A DNA stretch of 64,000 bases from Basidiobolus meristosporus CBS 931.73 (GCA_002104905.1 MCFE01000095.1:62001-126000); one strand, 5' to 3'; shown: positions 23,627 to 36,900, counted from the stretch's first letter. Translations and numbers: made by a program. The notes: generated by a model not told the origin, from the sequence alone.

Positions 23627-23957
23627 AAGTGCACTGTGAAGTCAATTAGATTTATAATTAGCCTATCAGAATACAAGTGCTACCTATCAATTCAGCAATG
23701 TTAGTCAGCTGAAGAATCAGCAGATTCTTTAAGACAGATATATATACATAAAGAAGATCTAATTGGGTGATGATGATGAAATAAATCATTCATCAGCCAC
23801 AACCTACGCTAGGAAATACAATTAGTCAGCAAATGATCTGGCAAGATGTGTAAATGGAGCTGCTGAAACCTCATTTAAGATCAGTTCAGGTTTCTGTGAA
23901 TACAATACTGGCTAAACTTCCTGTTCCTCTACCACTGTTATATCACAACTTGTTACA
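23627..23957 (+). mobile_element. Gypsy-A LTR fragment
   Basis: Matches the Gypsy-A LTR from the CAAATCAGTAGC-like region to a CTTGTTACA end at 23,957. Its first 40 or so bases are degenerate. Confidence 0.65.
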
Positions 23958-25562
23958 GTATTTAATAGCTGAGGAAGTGGTATTTACAAAAGTTCTGACA
24001 GATCAACATCTTTGGGCAATTGCACAAGCTATGCATATAATGTAAGGCCATTATTTCGCAGTAGAGCACACCAGACATAGGTATACAACCTGTGTAGATT
24101 TCTCATGATTGGGTTGACAAGATCAGAAGTTTGGTGCAATCAAAGTCACTACAATTTGTATAGAAATAGGGTGCCAATATTTAGTTATTGGACTTTTTTA
24201 ATTGCAACTCTTAAAGTACTGCCTCAAGTGAACTGCAATTTGAAAAAGATATTAGCTACTAAATGCTCAGCATAACAAACAGATAATAGATGAATGGATT
24301 TTCAGAATCTTCAGCAGTTGTGCTTCAAAGTCAGAAAATATGGATCTTTCATTTGTAGGTCACATTAGTTACAGGTAAAATAGAGATACAAGGGCAACAT
24401 TGGATTTGGGAAAATATAGTAATGCAATACTATCCATTACTGTATAATGCACATTACATGCCACCACTTCAAGATTGTGCAAGCAAACTTTATCCCAATC
24501 CTTGCCAAATATTTCAGCACCAGGGTACTGGCACATATGAATATATACTTAACCAACCTTCTTCATAAGAGTGCCATGCCTCAAGTTGATGTATAATGAG
24601 TCAATATGCATTGCTTAGTGCAAAACTGTCTGAACTTTATCAACTACTCAACCAGACTCAGGTTTGCTGGAGCATATCAAATTGTATTTACATGTAGCAT
24701 TGCACTGATCTCCACCCAGAGCTATGCCAAAATATCATCTAATAAGGACACATTGCAAGTGCATGCATTGCAGGAGTCTTTGCAATCAAAAGAACATATT
24801 AGCACAGGGCACTTCATGCTAGTTCATTAACATTATCTGGTGCAATTCAACATGGCTAAGCTATAGCATGGCACCCATCTACCAGGATGCAAAATACTGA
24901 CTACAAGTACACAAGTAGCCCAGTTGATAGGTAACCAGGGAGTAGCTTAGGTGTGCAAAGTGAATCACTACCAAGTGCTTCAGTAAGGATCTAACATTAG
25001 TTTTTTGGTTGGTGCAGTATGTGTGAGCTGGGGATTTATTTTGTGTGTGTAGTGCTAAAAGTGAGCAGAAAGTAGTAATAGGGCAATTGTTATATATTTG
25101 GAAGCTGTGCAGCAGTATATAGCATCACACTAGTGTTAAACTGAGTATATTTGAAAACTAGTGTGAGTGTTGGGTTTCCATCTATACTAGGCATGATACA
25201 TATTGCCTCTTTTCAAATACCCTTGCTGACAGCTCATTTTTGATTTCAGTCAGGCATTGTAATATATCTTCTCAAATACATCTATTGGCATTTGATGTAG
25301 AGCATGTGCCGCAGCCTTCTTCTTGATTTCTCCTATCTCTGTTAACTCCCCAAGGTATCCAGTTTGGCCAGATTAATGAGTAGTGCCCAGATATCTTCAT
25401 GAGTACTCATCATAGACACCTGCGCCATACTTGAATCATTTAGCTAAAACTCAAATGGATTCAACATTGACTTGTCTAGTTATGACCACACTTGAGAGCT
25501 AGGGAGGAATTATGGCTGAGTTGTATCAAAGATGAGCTGAGATGTTACAAATCTTGATTATG
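23958..25562. repeat. Repeat R pieces and unassigned DNA
   Basis: 24,840-25,010 is a reverse-oriented match to 1,262-1,500. 25,260-25,540 matches 30,580-30,820. An open stretch of 74 codons at 24,606-24,830 (plus) lies just before the first of these and may be part of the same old coding unit. 24,050-24,600 holds nothing I can identify. Confidence 0.4.
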
Positions 25563-26443
25563 AATAAACAACAGTTCAGCTATTATCACTATTTATTGAT
25601 AAGTTCCTTATATCCAAATCACTTCTTAAATTGCAACAGGATCAAAGAGGAATAGGGGGTATAATAGGTACTGACACACTAGAACTTGGACTGATTTTCA
25701 TTGCGGTTTCTGTTAAAATCTTGAACTATTTGGTATCATTCCACTGCTAAAAATTTACTTAACAATTCCAGACTAGTCTTGGTCACTGTAGGACTAATCT
25801 ACAGCCCTAACTTTGCCAGTTTCTTCAAATCTAAGATGCTGTGAGTATTCCCCTATAGTCAAGATCAAATTAGCACATTTCTACCAAACATTTTGTCCTA
25901 ACCCTGAAATTGGCCCCAAGTGTGTCTACTAAGTACAAGGCTCCTTGCTCAAGCATGTTGGTGTTTATGGGACTTGCACACACTGGTGTGCTGGCACTGC
26001 AAGGCCCAATATTAAATACAGCAAGGCATGCCAGAGCAATCTGCGTACAGTGGCCTGCAAAGTTCTGGATACTGTTGAAATATTGAGCTATTTGGTATCA
26101 TTCCACTGCTAAAAATTTACTTAACAATTCCAAACTAGTCTTGGTCTCTGTAGGACTAATCTACAGCCCTAACTTTGCCAGTTTCTTCAAATCTAAAATG
26201 CTGTGAGTATTCCCCTATAGTCAAGATCAAATTAGCACATTTCTACCAAACATGTTGTCTTAACCCTGAAATTGTTATAGAATGCTCCTGAATATTAAGT
26301 AACCATCATTACTTAGTGATACACCTCTGTTACTTCTACAAAGGTATAAATACTGATCCACTTTATGAATAAGCAATAGTTCAACTATTATAACTATTTC
26401 TTGATAAGTTCCTTATATCCAAATCACTTTTTAAATTGCAATA
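25563..26443 (+). mobile_element. Mosaic of three Copia-B LTR pieces around a repeat R segment
   Basis: 25,563-25,640 is an LTR 3' end. 25,711-25,908 is an LTR 5' part. 25,909-26,072 is repeat R sequence. 26,073-26,443 is a nearly full LTR. The stretch 25,909-26,102 is virtually identical to 10,374-10,567, while the LTR sequence beyond it matches the neighbour at 25,740-25,908 far better than the copy at 10.5 kb. This implies duplication or gene conversion with a template change inside the LTR. Confidence 0.75.
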
Positions 26444-27049
26444 GTTTCAGTTGCTTTATATATAAAAACTCAAAAGATCAAGTGTTGACCAACTTGATGT
26501 CACAAAGTAAGCTCTGACTGATGCACTACTTGATGTACTAGCTTCTGTCTGATAAAGCTCTACTAATTTATTTGCTCATCAATACTATTGATTTGAGAGA
26601 TAATGCTACTTTACTGATAGGCTTTACATATGTGCTACTTGGTGGGACTAAGAACTGATCTGGCTTTAACATACAAGGGTCAGATCATGACATTTTCCCC
26701 TGATGATTTTATGTTTGCTTTCCTAAATCACTTTTTGGGTGATACTAGTATCCTGAATGTTCACAGTTGTCTGCAAGTCCTGCATGCTAGAGTCCCTCTT
26801 TATGAGCTCTATCTTCTGGGATATTTCCTTTTTTGGCCGCCAGCTTGTAGGTTGCAAATGGACAGCTGCTGATGCTCATGAAAGGTTCCACTCCCTGTTA
26901 CTCAAACTTCTGCTTAGTGCTGTTACTCAGTAGTATAAAGTTTGAGGCTACCAATGCTTCTGGTGATATAGTCTTACAAACTCTCTTCTTCATCTTTTCT
27001 ATACTTTTGAACATTTAGGCTGCTGCCTTGTGACAACATTGTTGCAGTT
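26444..27049. other. No identifiable feature
   Basis: AT-rich sequence with an 80-codon open stretch on plus (26,630-26,872) that shows no motif, no repeat match I could find and no supporting context. I do not call it a gene. Confidence 0.3.
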
Positions 27050-27560
27050 CTTGGTGTCTACTTGATTGACTGAACTCATCCTCCCAAAAGCCAAAAACTA
27101 GTTTGTTTCAGATCTCCAGGATACCCTGACTCACAACCATACACTTAGTAAAATGGGGCAAAGGGCCCAAGGCAATATGGCTTTCATCAACTATTTAGTC
27201 AAGTATATCTTTTTGTATTACAAGGTTGCTGGCTTTGTCTTTGATTAGCTTCTTGCTGTTTCATCAACCCCATTAGCAATGACTTGGTCCTCCAAGTACT
27301 TTGGTGAAAAGCAGCCTCAATCTGATACTCAAATCAGGTTGAGTTGTGCAGGTTTTTATAGTTTTAGTTAGGCATCAGCAACCATGTTGCTTTTCCCAGG
27401 GCATTAGACAATCCTCAAGTCAAGTAGCTGAATGTATCCCCTCCATCTTGTAGTTCTTCTGCATAGTGAACTTCTTTTGTTAGATTGTGCTACATGGTAC
27501 TCACCAGTTTGTAATGCAATATTGACTGGGCTCTCTATGGTACTGTCAGGCACTATAACT
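27050..27560 (-). pseudogene. Gypsy-A RNase H-integrase linker fragment
   Basis: The reverse complement aligns with 16,530-16,880 of Gypsy-A (the ADALSR region, then the LEDQ..NEVDE linker). It is badly decayed. It faces the plus-strand fragment at 27,600. Confidence 0.6.
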
Positions 27561-27599
27561 TCTACCAATATACTGGTGGCAGGTTGCGGTTACGGGTGA

Positions 27600-27991
27600 T
27601 TATGCTCAATCTTAGTCAGCACAGTAGACATATGCAATTAGAACAAACATGTCAGGAGGCACAGGCCAAAGTCTCTGAGAGTGCAGAAAAGATGAAGTAG
27701 AGGTTTGGGAAGACAATATCACTAGAGGCTTTGACAGTTGGAGACTTGGTATTGCTCAGAAACAACACCAGAAGAAGTTTGAGCCTCAATTGATGGGTCC
27801 ATTCAAGATCATCATGGTATGTCTGTTTGCAACTTACCAGCTAGTAGATAAACAAGTATCTATCCAAGAAGATCTAGTTAATCATGATAGACTCAAGCTT
27901 GCAAGACTTACTGGCAATGCCAAACCATCAAGATACTGGTACCATTAGAAATTAGATTTAGGAGAACCCTCTCACCTTTAGTAGGGAAAAA
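27600..27991 (+). pseudogene. Gypsy-A integrase C-terminus
   Basis: Matches 17,610-17,970: SESAEKMK, then LLRN-like and FKII segments, then DRLKLARL, and the purine tract AGTAGGGAAAA before the LTR. Stops are present. Confidence 0.7.
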
Positions 27992-28334
27992 AGCTATGAT
28001 CTGACTCTTCAATGACAATGTTAGATCAGTCCTTAGTCAGCTCAATTAGTTTTATGTCTAACCTATCACTATATCAGTATTGACTATCAGATCAGTAGTA
28101 TCAGTCAGCAGATGCGTATAAGAAAGAAGTATATATTCTAAGTAAGATCCAATTAGGTGAAGATGAAGTTATTGAATGAAAATTCAGCCACAACCAATGT
28201 CAGTAAACACAATCACTCCGTAACAATCCTGCAAAATGTATATAAGGAGCTGCTAGAACCTCAGTACATACCAGTTTGAGTTTCATTGAATACAATACAA
28301 GCTAAACTCCCTATTCAGCTACAACTCTTATATC
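27992..28334 (+). mobile_element. Gypsy-A 3' LTR, end truncated
   Basis: Follows the purine tract. It aligns with Gypsy-A LTRs to ACAACTCTTATATC and is then cut by a Copia-B LTR. Confidence 0.72.
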
Positions 28335-28703
28335 TGTTCCATTTTAAGAAGTGATTTGCATATAAGGAACTTACCAAGAAATAGTGATAATAGTTGAATT
28401 ATTGCTTATTCATAAAGAAGCTCAGTATTTGTACCTTTGTAGAAGTAATACAGCTGTAACACTAAGGAAGGAAGGTTTCTCAACATTCAGGAGTATTCTG
28501 TAATATTTTCAGGGTTAGTACATAATGCTTGGTAAAGGTGTTTTTTTGGTCTTGACTATAGGGGAATGAACATAGGATCATATATCTGAAGAAACTGGCA
28601 AATTTAGGGCTATAGGATAGTTCTGTAGTGACCAAGACTTGTTCAGAACTGTTAAGTAAATTTTTAGCTGCTAAATGATACCAAATAGTTCAATATTTCA
28701 ACA
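28335..28703 (-). mobile_element. Copia-B LTR
   Basis: A full-length (369-bp) minus-strand LTR with TGTTCC...TTCAACA ends on plus. No matching target duplication was found. Confidence 0.78.
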
Positions 28704-29228
28704 GTACCAAGAATTGTACACTTGCTTGAAGCTTCTGAACTAGTCTCAGTCTCTAGACTTTCTTCAATGTATCATGCCAGGGTGTACTGTGCTATTCACT
28801 GCATCTAACATTGATTGAAGATGGTAATATTACCAACAGTATGTACAATTGCTGTTGGACTATCTTGCACTATGTGGGGCAATTTTGCGCACTATAGTAC
28901 AACTTGATACAGTAAGGGTGGCATATATGACTGCACCAGATTGTAAGAATTGCATTTCATATGCATTTGGATACTGCTATAATGGTAGGTAAAATATGTA
29001 GATGAATATTACTTTTCAATTTAAGTGGTAACAATCATATGTAATATTGTAAGCTATATTGAGGATCACCATATTGGTTACCATCAGCTTCATTGTCTAG
29101 TAGGTCAGTGGTTGATGTGCCTAATAATATCCAAAAGCTCTGAGTCCCCAATTGACTCATTTGCCAATAAGCAAGCTACCTGCTCAATATCAGATATTCA
29201 TTTTGCCTATTTAGCAAGTAAATCCCCA
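28704..29228. other. Unassigned repeat-like DNA
   Basis: No gene seen. 29,100-29,225 resembles 6,240-6,350, so part of it is a dispersed repeat. Confidence 0.35.
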
Positions 29229-29592
29229 TGACAAGTCTTGATATTATAGTTGCAGTGGAGTAGGGAGTTTATCTGGTATTTTATTCAATGAAACTTGAAC
29301 TGATATTTCTTGATGCTCTAGCAGCTCCTTGTATACATTTTAACAATGATTGGCTGACTAGTTGTACTTACTAATGTAGGTTGTGGCTGATGACTCATTT
29401 AATTGCACTATCATCACTTGGTTGGACCTTACTTGAAATTTGCTTTTCTGTCCGCTAAGTATATGCTGATTTATCTGCTGACTGATAATATTGATTGGAT
29501 ATATAATACTGATACACTGATAGGCTAAACATAAAGCTAATTGATTGGACCAAAAATTGATCCAACATAAACATAAGTATCAGATGATAACA
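29229..29592 (-). mobile_element. Gypsy-A LTR, minus strand
   Basis: The plus strand reads TGACAAGTCTTGATATTA at the start (complement of the LTR end) and GATGATAACA at the end (complement of TGTTATCATC). About 364 bp, diverged. No clear target duplication. Confidence 0.72.
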
Positions 29593-29667
29593 TCCCTGAT
29601 TGCAGTAAATGGACCAGGTGTTGTAGCTGACATGCATTCAGTGAGGATGCTGCAAGACAGATCAAGC

Positions 29668-29914
29668 TGTTGAAATATTAGAGAGATATATTGGAAGTGA
29701 ATTGGAGAATTAGAAGATTTACATGATATTCACTTGATGTTTTATTGAGTTGCAACACAGTATTTATACTTATTGCAGAACTATGTAAATGTGACTATTT
29801 TGTCATTATTAGAGGAGTCTCAGAAGTACATGTGCCAAGTTTTAGCTCATTTAAACAAGTTTGAGATTTTCCTAAAATTATGTACTTCTCTAATTCCTAA
29901 TAATTAGTCCAACA
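29668..29914 (-). mobile_element. Copia-C solo LTR with internal deletion
   Basis: The reverse complement aligns with the two ends of 22,681-23,030 but lacks about 100 bp from the middle. The flanks CAAGC (29,663-29,667) and CAAAC (29,915-29,919) look like a slightly eroded 5-bp duplication. Confidence 0.65.
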
Positions 29915-30830
29915 CAAACTGCTGCACTGTTGATACAGATCATATATAAACTTACATTATGTTTATTTGTAGGAACACTGTCTTTGGTGTGGAACAACTT
30001 TGATATCCCTTGTATCAAGTATTTAGCAACTGTTTGTCAGCTATGGCTCAGTATTGATATACAAGAGAGAACCTATACATATGATTATGATACATTATAG
30101 CATCATCTGCTGATTTTTTCTCACAGTTATAACTAGATATGCATTTTGAGGTAATTCATATTACTTTGGCAGACCTGTGTTAAATAAAGCAGTTTGGCAA
30201 GCTCTGTTAGTTTGATCTGAACTGCATGTGGTGACTTAGTGTAGGGCACTCTTGTAAAGGAGCTTGGTGCTGATTTGATTTGTATACCTTCTGATTTTGT
30301 AGGCTCTTATTTACCCTCTGTCTAACACCTTGAAGCTGTAGCTGAGATTAGTTCAGGGGATGTTGCTGTCCAAAGCAGCTTAGCTCTACTAATATATCAT
30401 GCTCAGCATTTGTTACTAGAGGTCAAAATCTGCTCAAGATTTCCTTGCTTGCAAAAGTTAAGGCTCTTGCATCTGGTTTGTACTTTGTACTTACACACCA
30501 AATTGCTTACACACAGCCTCCTCAATAAGTATTCCTTCCCGGAGCTCATTCTTGACTGGAATACTTGTCTTGTTTATATCTTCTTGCATACATCTTCTAG
30601 TATCATGCTATAGAACTCATGCCATAACTTTCTGCCAAGCTTCTTCCATCCATATCAGCTCTCTGAGGTATCTAGCTCTGCCAGATGAATGAGTGGCACC
30701 CAAATGTCTGTACAATGGCTTATCTTCAACACTTGAGCTACACTGCAGTCACTTGGCAAGAGCTGAAATAGACCCATCATCATCTTTTCAGCTTGCAACT
30801 AAGCTTGTGAGCTAAGGAGGAGATTTTGCC
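29915..30830 (-). repeat. Repeat R copy, longest version
   Basis: From about 30,186 to 30,825 the minus strand aligns piecewise with the copies at 25,260-25,540, 20,190-20,417 and 1,600-1,900. This lets the parts of the repeat be ordered into one unit. Shared peptide blocks (SSFTRVPYTKS here, TPFTRVPWIKS at 1.7 kb) indicate a former coding region. The Tnp2 element inserted at its left end in this orientation. Confidence 0.5.
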
Positions 30831-33589
30831 CCTATGAACAATAATTTGGTCCTGCAGGTGGATCCAATCAGGATCATCCGTCAAGATCACGCTTAGAGAC
30901 TGTCATAATAACAGCAGCTTGGAATTAGTGACCCTCCTGACAATCTAATAACAAGATCATGACAGTGTTTTGCAAATTTTACAGCCAAATAGAGGGATAA
31001 AACTTGAAAATTTTTGATTGGTGCTGTGACAATATTTGCATGGTATTGTTGCGTTCTTTCAGTGCTCTATTTCTATTTTGAGTGAATCCAGTTGGCCAGG
31101 ACATCCAATTGCCTTATATGGCAAGAAACTTGACGGTATTTTGAAGGCCTCACAGCAAGACTCTGATGGCTTTCTCTTGGCAGTATTAAGGTCTGCCACT
31201 GGTTCTGTATAATGCTACCATACCAGTTTACCAAATGATATTTCCATTTTCTACCTCCCCTTGTGGAGTTCATATATTCCACTGTAGAATTACCTTTCTT
31301 TATTTGCTTACCCACTACTACCTTGGGTATTCCACATATAGTTTGAATCAAAAAAAACTATGGCCTCCTACTTACCAACCTCCACAAACACACACACCTG
31401 CTGTAATTGAATACTTCTATTACCTCAGCTCTACGGCTTTTTAGTGTGATACTTGCAAAGTTGCTATATACCTTGTACTGCTGGTAGCATATACATCTTG
31501 CAAACATATGCTTGATTGTTGCCACTTCTGCCACAAATACCTCCTGAATATTGGCAAAGAACTTCTTTGTACTTAGCCAATATATTCCTTCTCCCTGCTG
31601 GATTTGAGTCCCCCTTATAGGTGCGCTCTGGCTTTTGTTTGTGTGAATTTTGTGCTGAATGGTGTAGAAGTTTGCTTGTGACCACAAGAAATCCGGCATA
31701 TCTTGGTGGAGTTTTCCTGATAAAAATTAGTTGCTTGTTGCACCCAACCCAACTTTGCATTACTTAACTGATTGCCCATGCATTGGGGCTGCTTAGCTTC
31801 TTAATGCCATAGGCATAGGTGTCTCCATGTGCATATTTGTCCTCAGTATTTTCCAACTCTTTCTGGCTGTCCTCCATGTGCCAACTCATCACATCCATGA
31901 CAGACTTGAAGGTAATATTCTTAATGAGATTGGGATATGGTAGCACCTGCAACTTGACTTGTCTTCCTATCTCCCCACACATCCACTCCATAGGAAACTC
32001 CCAAAAGGTAAAGCTAGGCCCAATATTCTCCACACACTGTGCAAGATGGAGTATAGAATGGATACAGTAGCGGCAGAGATCTACATGTTCAGCTTTATGT
32101 TTGTAATAGAGCTGCTAAAATCCCTTCACAAACTCCTCACACAACAGTTGTAGATATGGCCAGTTGGCATTGGTGATCCACTTTGGGATAATTATTCCAA
32201 CAATGTCCACATATGACTCCCAATGCTTCCATTGTTCTCTTGGTAGGAATGGCTTCAGAACACCACTTGAATAAACAGATATCCAGCTCATCCAGTCTTT
32301 CCATTTGTATTGGTGCATATGTGTATGAATATTGATTGGAGCTTGTGAGAAGTACTTAGGGTAGCAGATACTCTGTAATATCTTGCCAATTTTTTAAATT
32401 TCTCCGGTATCTTTAAGGGCTTATTTAGCTTGGAATGCCCCATGTACAACTTGGTCATCAGTATAGGGATATTGTTGAAAAGCAAATGCATTAATCCCAG
32501 TGGAAAGCTTTTGCTCCAACAGATACCCTCTATCTTAAGTATCTCTGGTCTCCAATTGATTCCATATTCCAACTAATGGCTTATAGCTTGCCAACTTTGC
32601 AGCAATTGCATGCTTACTGCTGTATGTTCTCTCTGTGGAAAGATGATATTCTTAGTGTTGGTATTTAGGTAATAATAATGAGGGCAAGTTATGGTGTAAA
32701 TCCCCTGGATCTCACACATTTGACAGCAATACCATCCATTGTGCCCAGAAAAGCCAGCTTACTTGCTGATGGCTGGGGTATCTCCAATGCAAATAGTAAT
32801 ATGCGCCTTTACATGACAGCCATTTACCGTTATTGTGCTGGAAAGCATACAAAACTCATCCAGCAATGGATACAGATAGCTATCTAGGTTGGACGGTGAT
32901 TTAGGCCCAGATACCAGTGAGACTACCATCAGATTATTGCTCTGATACTGTAAGATGGGCAGCAGATTCAGATTGATGAGAATCAGTGGCCAGCAGGATT
33001 TGCTGGTAGAGTACTTGTTTAGTGAGAATCCATCTAGTGCTAAAGCAAAGATATGGTCATACATACCTTCAAAAGAGCCCTTGCTTCTTAGCTGTTTGTA
33101 ATGTTTGCCATCAAATGTATTGGATATGTTTGCGCTTGATTGATACTGAGTGCGGTACTGTATAGCCTTGCAATATTTGTCAGACTGCATCAGCTTCCTC
33201 AGACAGGGTATGACCAGAACATATCCAGAGTATGAACAATGTTTTCCCTCACTGGTGGTGGATTCCTGACAATTTGGACATGTTATAATGGTAGCATTTT
33301 AGGATGTGAATGCTATGAAACTGTTAACACATGTAGGAATCAGGACAGTCTCTGAATCATATGTTGCCAGCTGCATGAGGGTTGTCCACTTGTACCATGT
33401 ACATGGTAAGTTGCATCCCGGTATGATTTTGGCAAGAAGTAGTAACAAATTCTCAAAGCCCCCATTGCTGATATTAGCGGAAACACACCACTTCTCTAGC
33501 CACAACATTACATCATTCACCTGTAGATGGATTACTGGGCTCACTTGGCTCAAGAAAGTATCCTTGGCATTTGTTTCAACAGGTGTAGT

Positions 33590-33938
33590 TGTTGTAAAAA
33601 TTTGTATTTCCACCTAAATATTCACCTAACTTAGTCACTTAGATCATCACCTTCAATTCCTAGAGAGTACTGACCAAATTCCTTGTCGGGATTTACTGAG
33701 AATATTTTCACCAAAATGCCAGGTACCCACAACATGAAAATTCTCAAAGTTGTCCAAAGAGCCCCAAGCTTTGCACACATGTTCTTGGGACCTTCCTTAA
33801 CCTATTCTACGTGCTTGTAATGCCAAGACCAGGTACAAGTATAAATACTACTTTTACATTCAATTAATCATCAAGTGAAAACCACATAATCTACTTGTTC
33901 TCCAAATCACTTCCAATATCTCCAAGACTCTTACAACA
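33590..33938 (+). mobile_element. Copia-A 5' LTR
   Basis: A 349-bp LTR, TGTTGTAAAAATTTG to TCTTACAACA. GTAGT at 33,585-33,589 and again at 38,275-38,279 is the target duplication. I count nine differences from the 3' LTR (about 2.6 percent), so the insertion is fairly recent compared with its surroundings. TATAAATAC lies near 33,840. Confidence 0.96.
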
Positions 33939-33951
33939 GGTTATGAGCCCC
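33939..33951 (+). other. Copia-A primer binding site (initiator Met tRNA anticodon arm)
   Basis: GGTTATGAGCCCC directly follows the 5' LTR. Its complement GGGGCTCATAACC contains the CAT anticodon and stem of eukaryotic initiator Met tRNA. This is how Drosophila copia primes, using an internally cleaved half tRNA in place of the tRNA 3' end. The same motif occurs at 4,901-4,913, and a mutated form at 51,155. Confidence 0.85.
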
Positions 33952-33969
33952 AAGCTGTCACTCTCTGCA

Positions 33970-36900
33970 ATGTCTACTACTGCTATTACTGGAATTTTTC
34001 CCTCTGCTGAAAAGTTGGATGGCTCTAACTACCAAGTGTGGAAGGTGAAAATGATGATGCTGCTACAAGAAAGAGGCCTTTGGGATATTGTCATGGGAGA
34101 AGAATGCCCTCCTAAAAACGTGGGAGAGGAAGCCTTAAAGTACCAGAAGAAAGAACAAAGTGCATTTAACTGCATTTGCCTTAATGTCAAGGACAAATTG
34201 CTAATTCAATGCTCAAAAGCAAAAACAGCCAAGAATGCCTGGAAGGCATTAGAAGACACCTACCAGTCATGTTCAGCTGCCAAGAAAATGTATCTGAGAA
34301 GAAAATTCTTTACTACAAAGATGCTGTCAGGAGAAGAAACAAAAAATCTAATTAACAGAATTACCCTGCTGGTAGATGAGATGGAATCTGTGGGCGTACC
34401 TACTACCAATGAGGATGTGATAGTTACCATCCTGAATAGCCTGACAGATGAGCTTCAGGGCCTTGTATCAGCTCTAGAGTCCAGAACTGAAGATTTGACC
34501 TTAAATTATGTATATGGAAGGCTCCTGGATGAAGAATTAAGAAAATTAAGCGCCAATAAGAAGGAAGAAGAAAATGCTTTAATAAGCAATGATAACCAAC
34601 GAAGGAGGTACCCAAGACCTTACAAAGGCAACAGCAACCTATTTTGCAACTACTGCAAAAGGAAAGGACACACATCAGACCGGTGCTTCAAAAAGAGAGA
34701 TTACCAGCAAAAGAAGCCTGAATATGGAAATGCTGCAACAACTGAAGATAGACTATTCATATCTGCACTAAATATGACCTCAAACAAGGATTCTCAGACG
34801 TGGTATATTGACTCTGGAGCTTCTCAACACTTTACACACCAAAAAGAACTTTTTACCCAATATCAAGAACTTCCAATTGAGAAGGTTTTCATGGGTGACA
34901 ATAGAACACTTGATGCAGTGGGAGAAGGAACTATCCAACTAAACCTTAGAAGCAGTGAAGGAAGCCATACACTGACCTTTAAAGAAGTACTCTATGTACC
35001 AGAAATAGCCACGAACCTACTCTCTGTAAGCAAGGCCACAGCAGAAGGACTCAGTTTCAGTTTTGACAATTCTGGATGCAGGATCACTGATCAAAATGGT
35101 GCTCATATTGCTTTGGGCATCAGAGATCTGAATCTATACTAGTTGACTTATATTCCATCATATCTGGAAGCCAATATAAGTAACTTAAATGAAGAAACAC
35201 CAATGCTTTGGCACTGGAGATTTGGGCACATCAATTTTGATTATTTGAGCAAAATGATCAAAGATCAGCTAATTTCTGGAGTGAAAATGGATCCCCCAGC
35301 TAATTTGGAGCACTGTGAAGCCTGCATATATGGGAAACAAGCCAGACAACCATTCAAGAGCTCTGGGTTAATCAAAACTAAGAAAGAATTAGATCTAATT
35401 CACTCAGATCTGTGTGGACCAATGCAAAATTTATCCTTAGGTAGGATGAAGTATTTAATCACTTTTATTGATGATTATACAAGATACACATGGGTCTACT
35501 TCATGGAGAGAAAGGAAGAAGCTCTGTCTAAGTTCAGGGAGTTTATATCCATGGTGTAGAGAGAAACTGGTGAAAAAATCAAGAAAATATGCTCTGACAA
35601 TGGTGGAGAATATACCTCAAAACTCTTCATCCACTTCTGCAAAATTCATGGGATAAAGCAAGAGACTACTGTACCATACTCCCCACAGCAAAATGGAGTA
35701 GCAGAACAAGCTAACAGATCAATAATTGATATGGCAAGATCTATGATCCATGATCAAAAATTATCCTATGATTTTTGGGCAGAATCAGTTGCCACTGCTA
35801 TATATCTTAAAAATAGGAGTTATATCAGAACACTTTATGATTCTACTCCATTTAAAGCATGGTATGGATACAGACCAAGTGCAGAACATCTAAGAATATT
35901 TGGGTGTACAGCATATGCCAAAAAACTGGCCGGAAATCAGTCAAAATTTGAGCCAAAAAGTGTAAAATGCATATTTTTGGGCTACTACAATGAGAGTAAG
36001 GCATACAGTCTCTACAATACCAAAGCAAAGAAGCTGATCAAGTCCAGGGATGTGTTGTTTGATGAAAATGCAAAATTTTCACAAAAAATGACATCAGATG
36101 ATGACAAAAATTTGATCTCATGTCCACCAGTTGTCAGGATTGAATCAGAGCAAAACAATAAAAATTTTTTCACTCCAGAGGACTCTACAACTGTGGTTTG
36201 GCCAGAATCAGTGCCCAGGAATATCCCAGAAGTGATCATTCCAGTATCAAATGCCCGGAGATCCAATTGGACAAGAAATAGCCCAAATTACTATATCAAT
36301 GAGGGTACAAACTTAGCCTATGCCTAATCAGTCCATGTTGATGAACCCCAGACTGTAAAAGAGGCCCTAAATAGCCCTCAGACAAGGTTTTGGCGATCTG
36401 CAAAGACTGAGGAATATCAGGCACTGATGGAAAATCAAACTTGGGACTTAGTCAAATTACCAATCAACCAAGAATCAATTGGATGCAGATGGGTCTTCAA
36501 GACAAAATACAAGGCTGATGGTACAATTGAAAGATACAAAGCAAGACTTGTAGCCAAAGGATACTCTCAAACAAAAGGACTTGACTACACTGAGACCTTT
36601 GCACCGGTAGTCAAGTTTAACTCCATCAGATTAATATTGGCTATTGCAGCCAAATATAAGTTTTTTATTCATCAAATGGATGTAAAAACAGCATTTTTGA
36701 ATGGAGAACTTGATGAGGATGTGTATATGGACCAGCCTGATGGGTTTGTTGACCAAGATAACCCCCATTTGGTCTGTAAGCTTAAAAAGTCACTATATGG
36801 TCTCAAACAATCACCTAGAGCCTGGAATTGCAAGATAGATTCTTATTTAGAATCTTTGAGTTTCAAGAGAAGTAATGCTGACTATAGTATATACTATAAG

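Noticed and set aside
26630-26872. 80-codon open stretch as a host gene
   Set aside because: No motif, no homologous repeat and no regulatory context; the length is within chance for this window.
35140-35559. Possible programmed readthrough at TAG codons in the Copia-A polyprotein
   Set aside because: The other Copia-A copies have sense codons at these positions (AAG at the first, GAG at the second), so the stops are private mutations.
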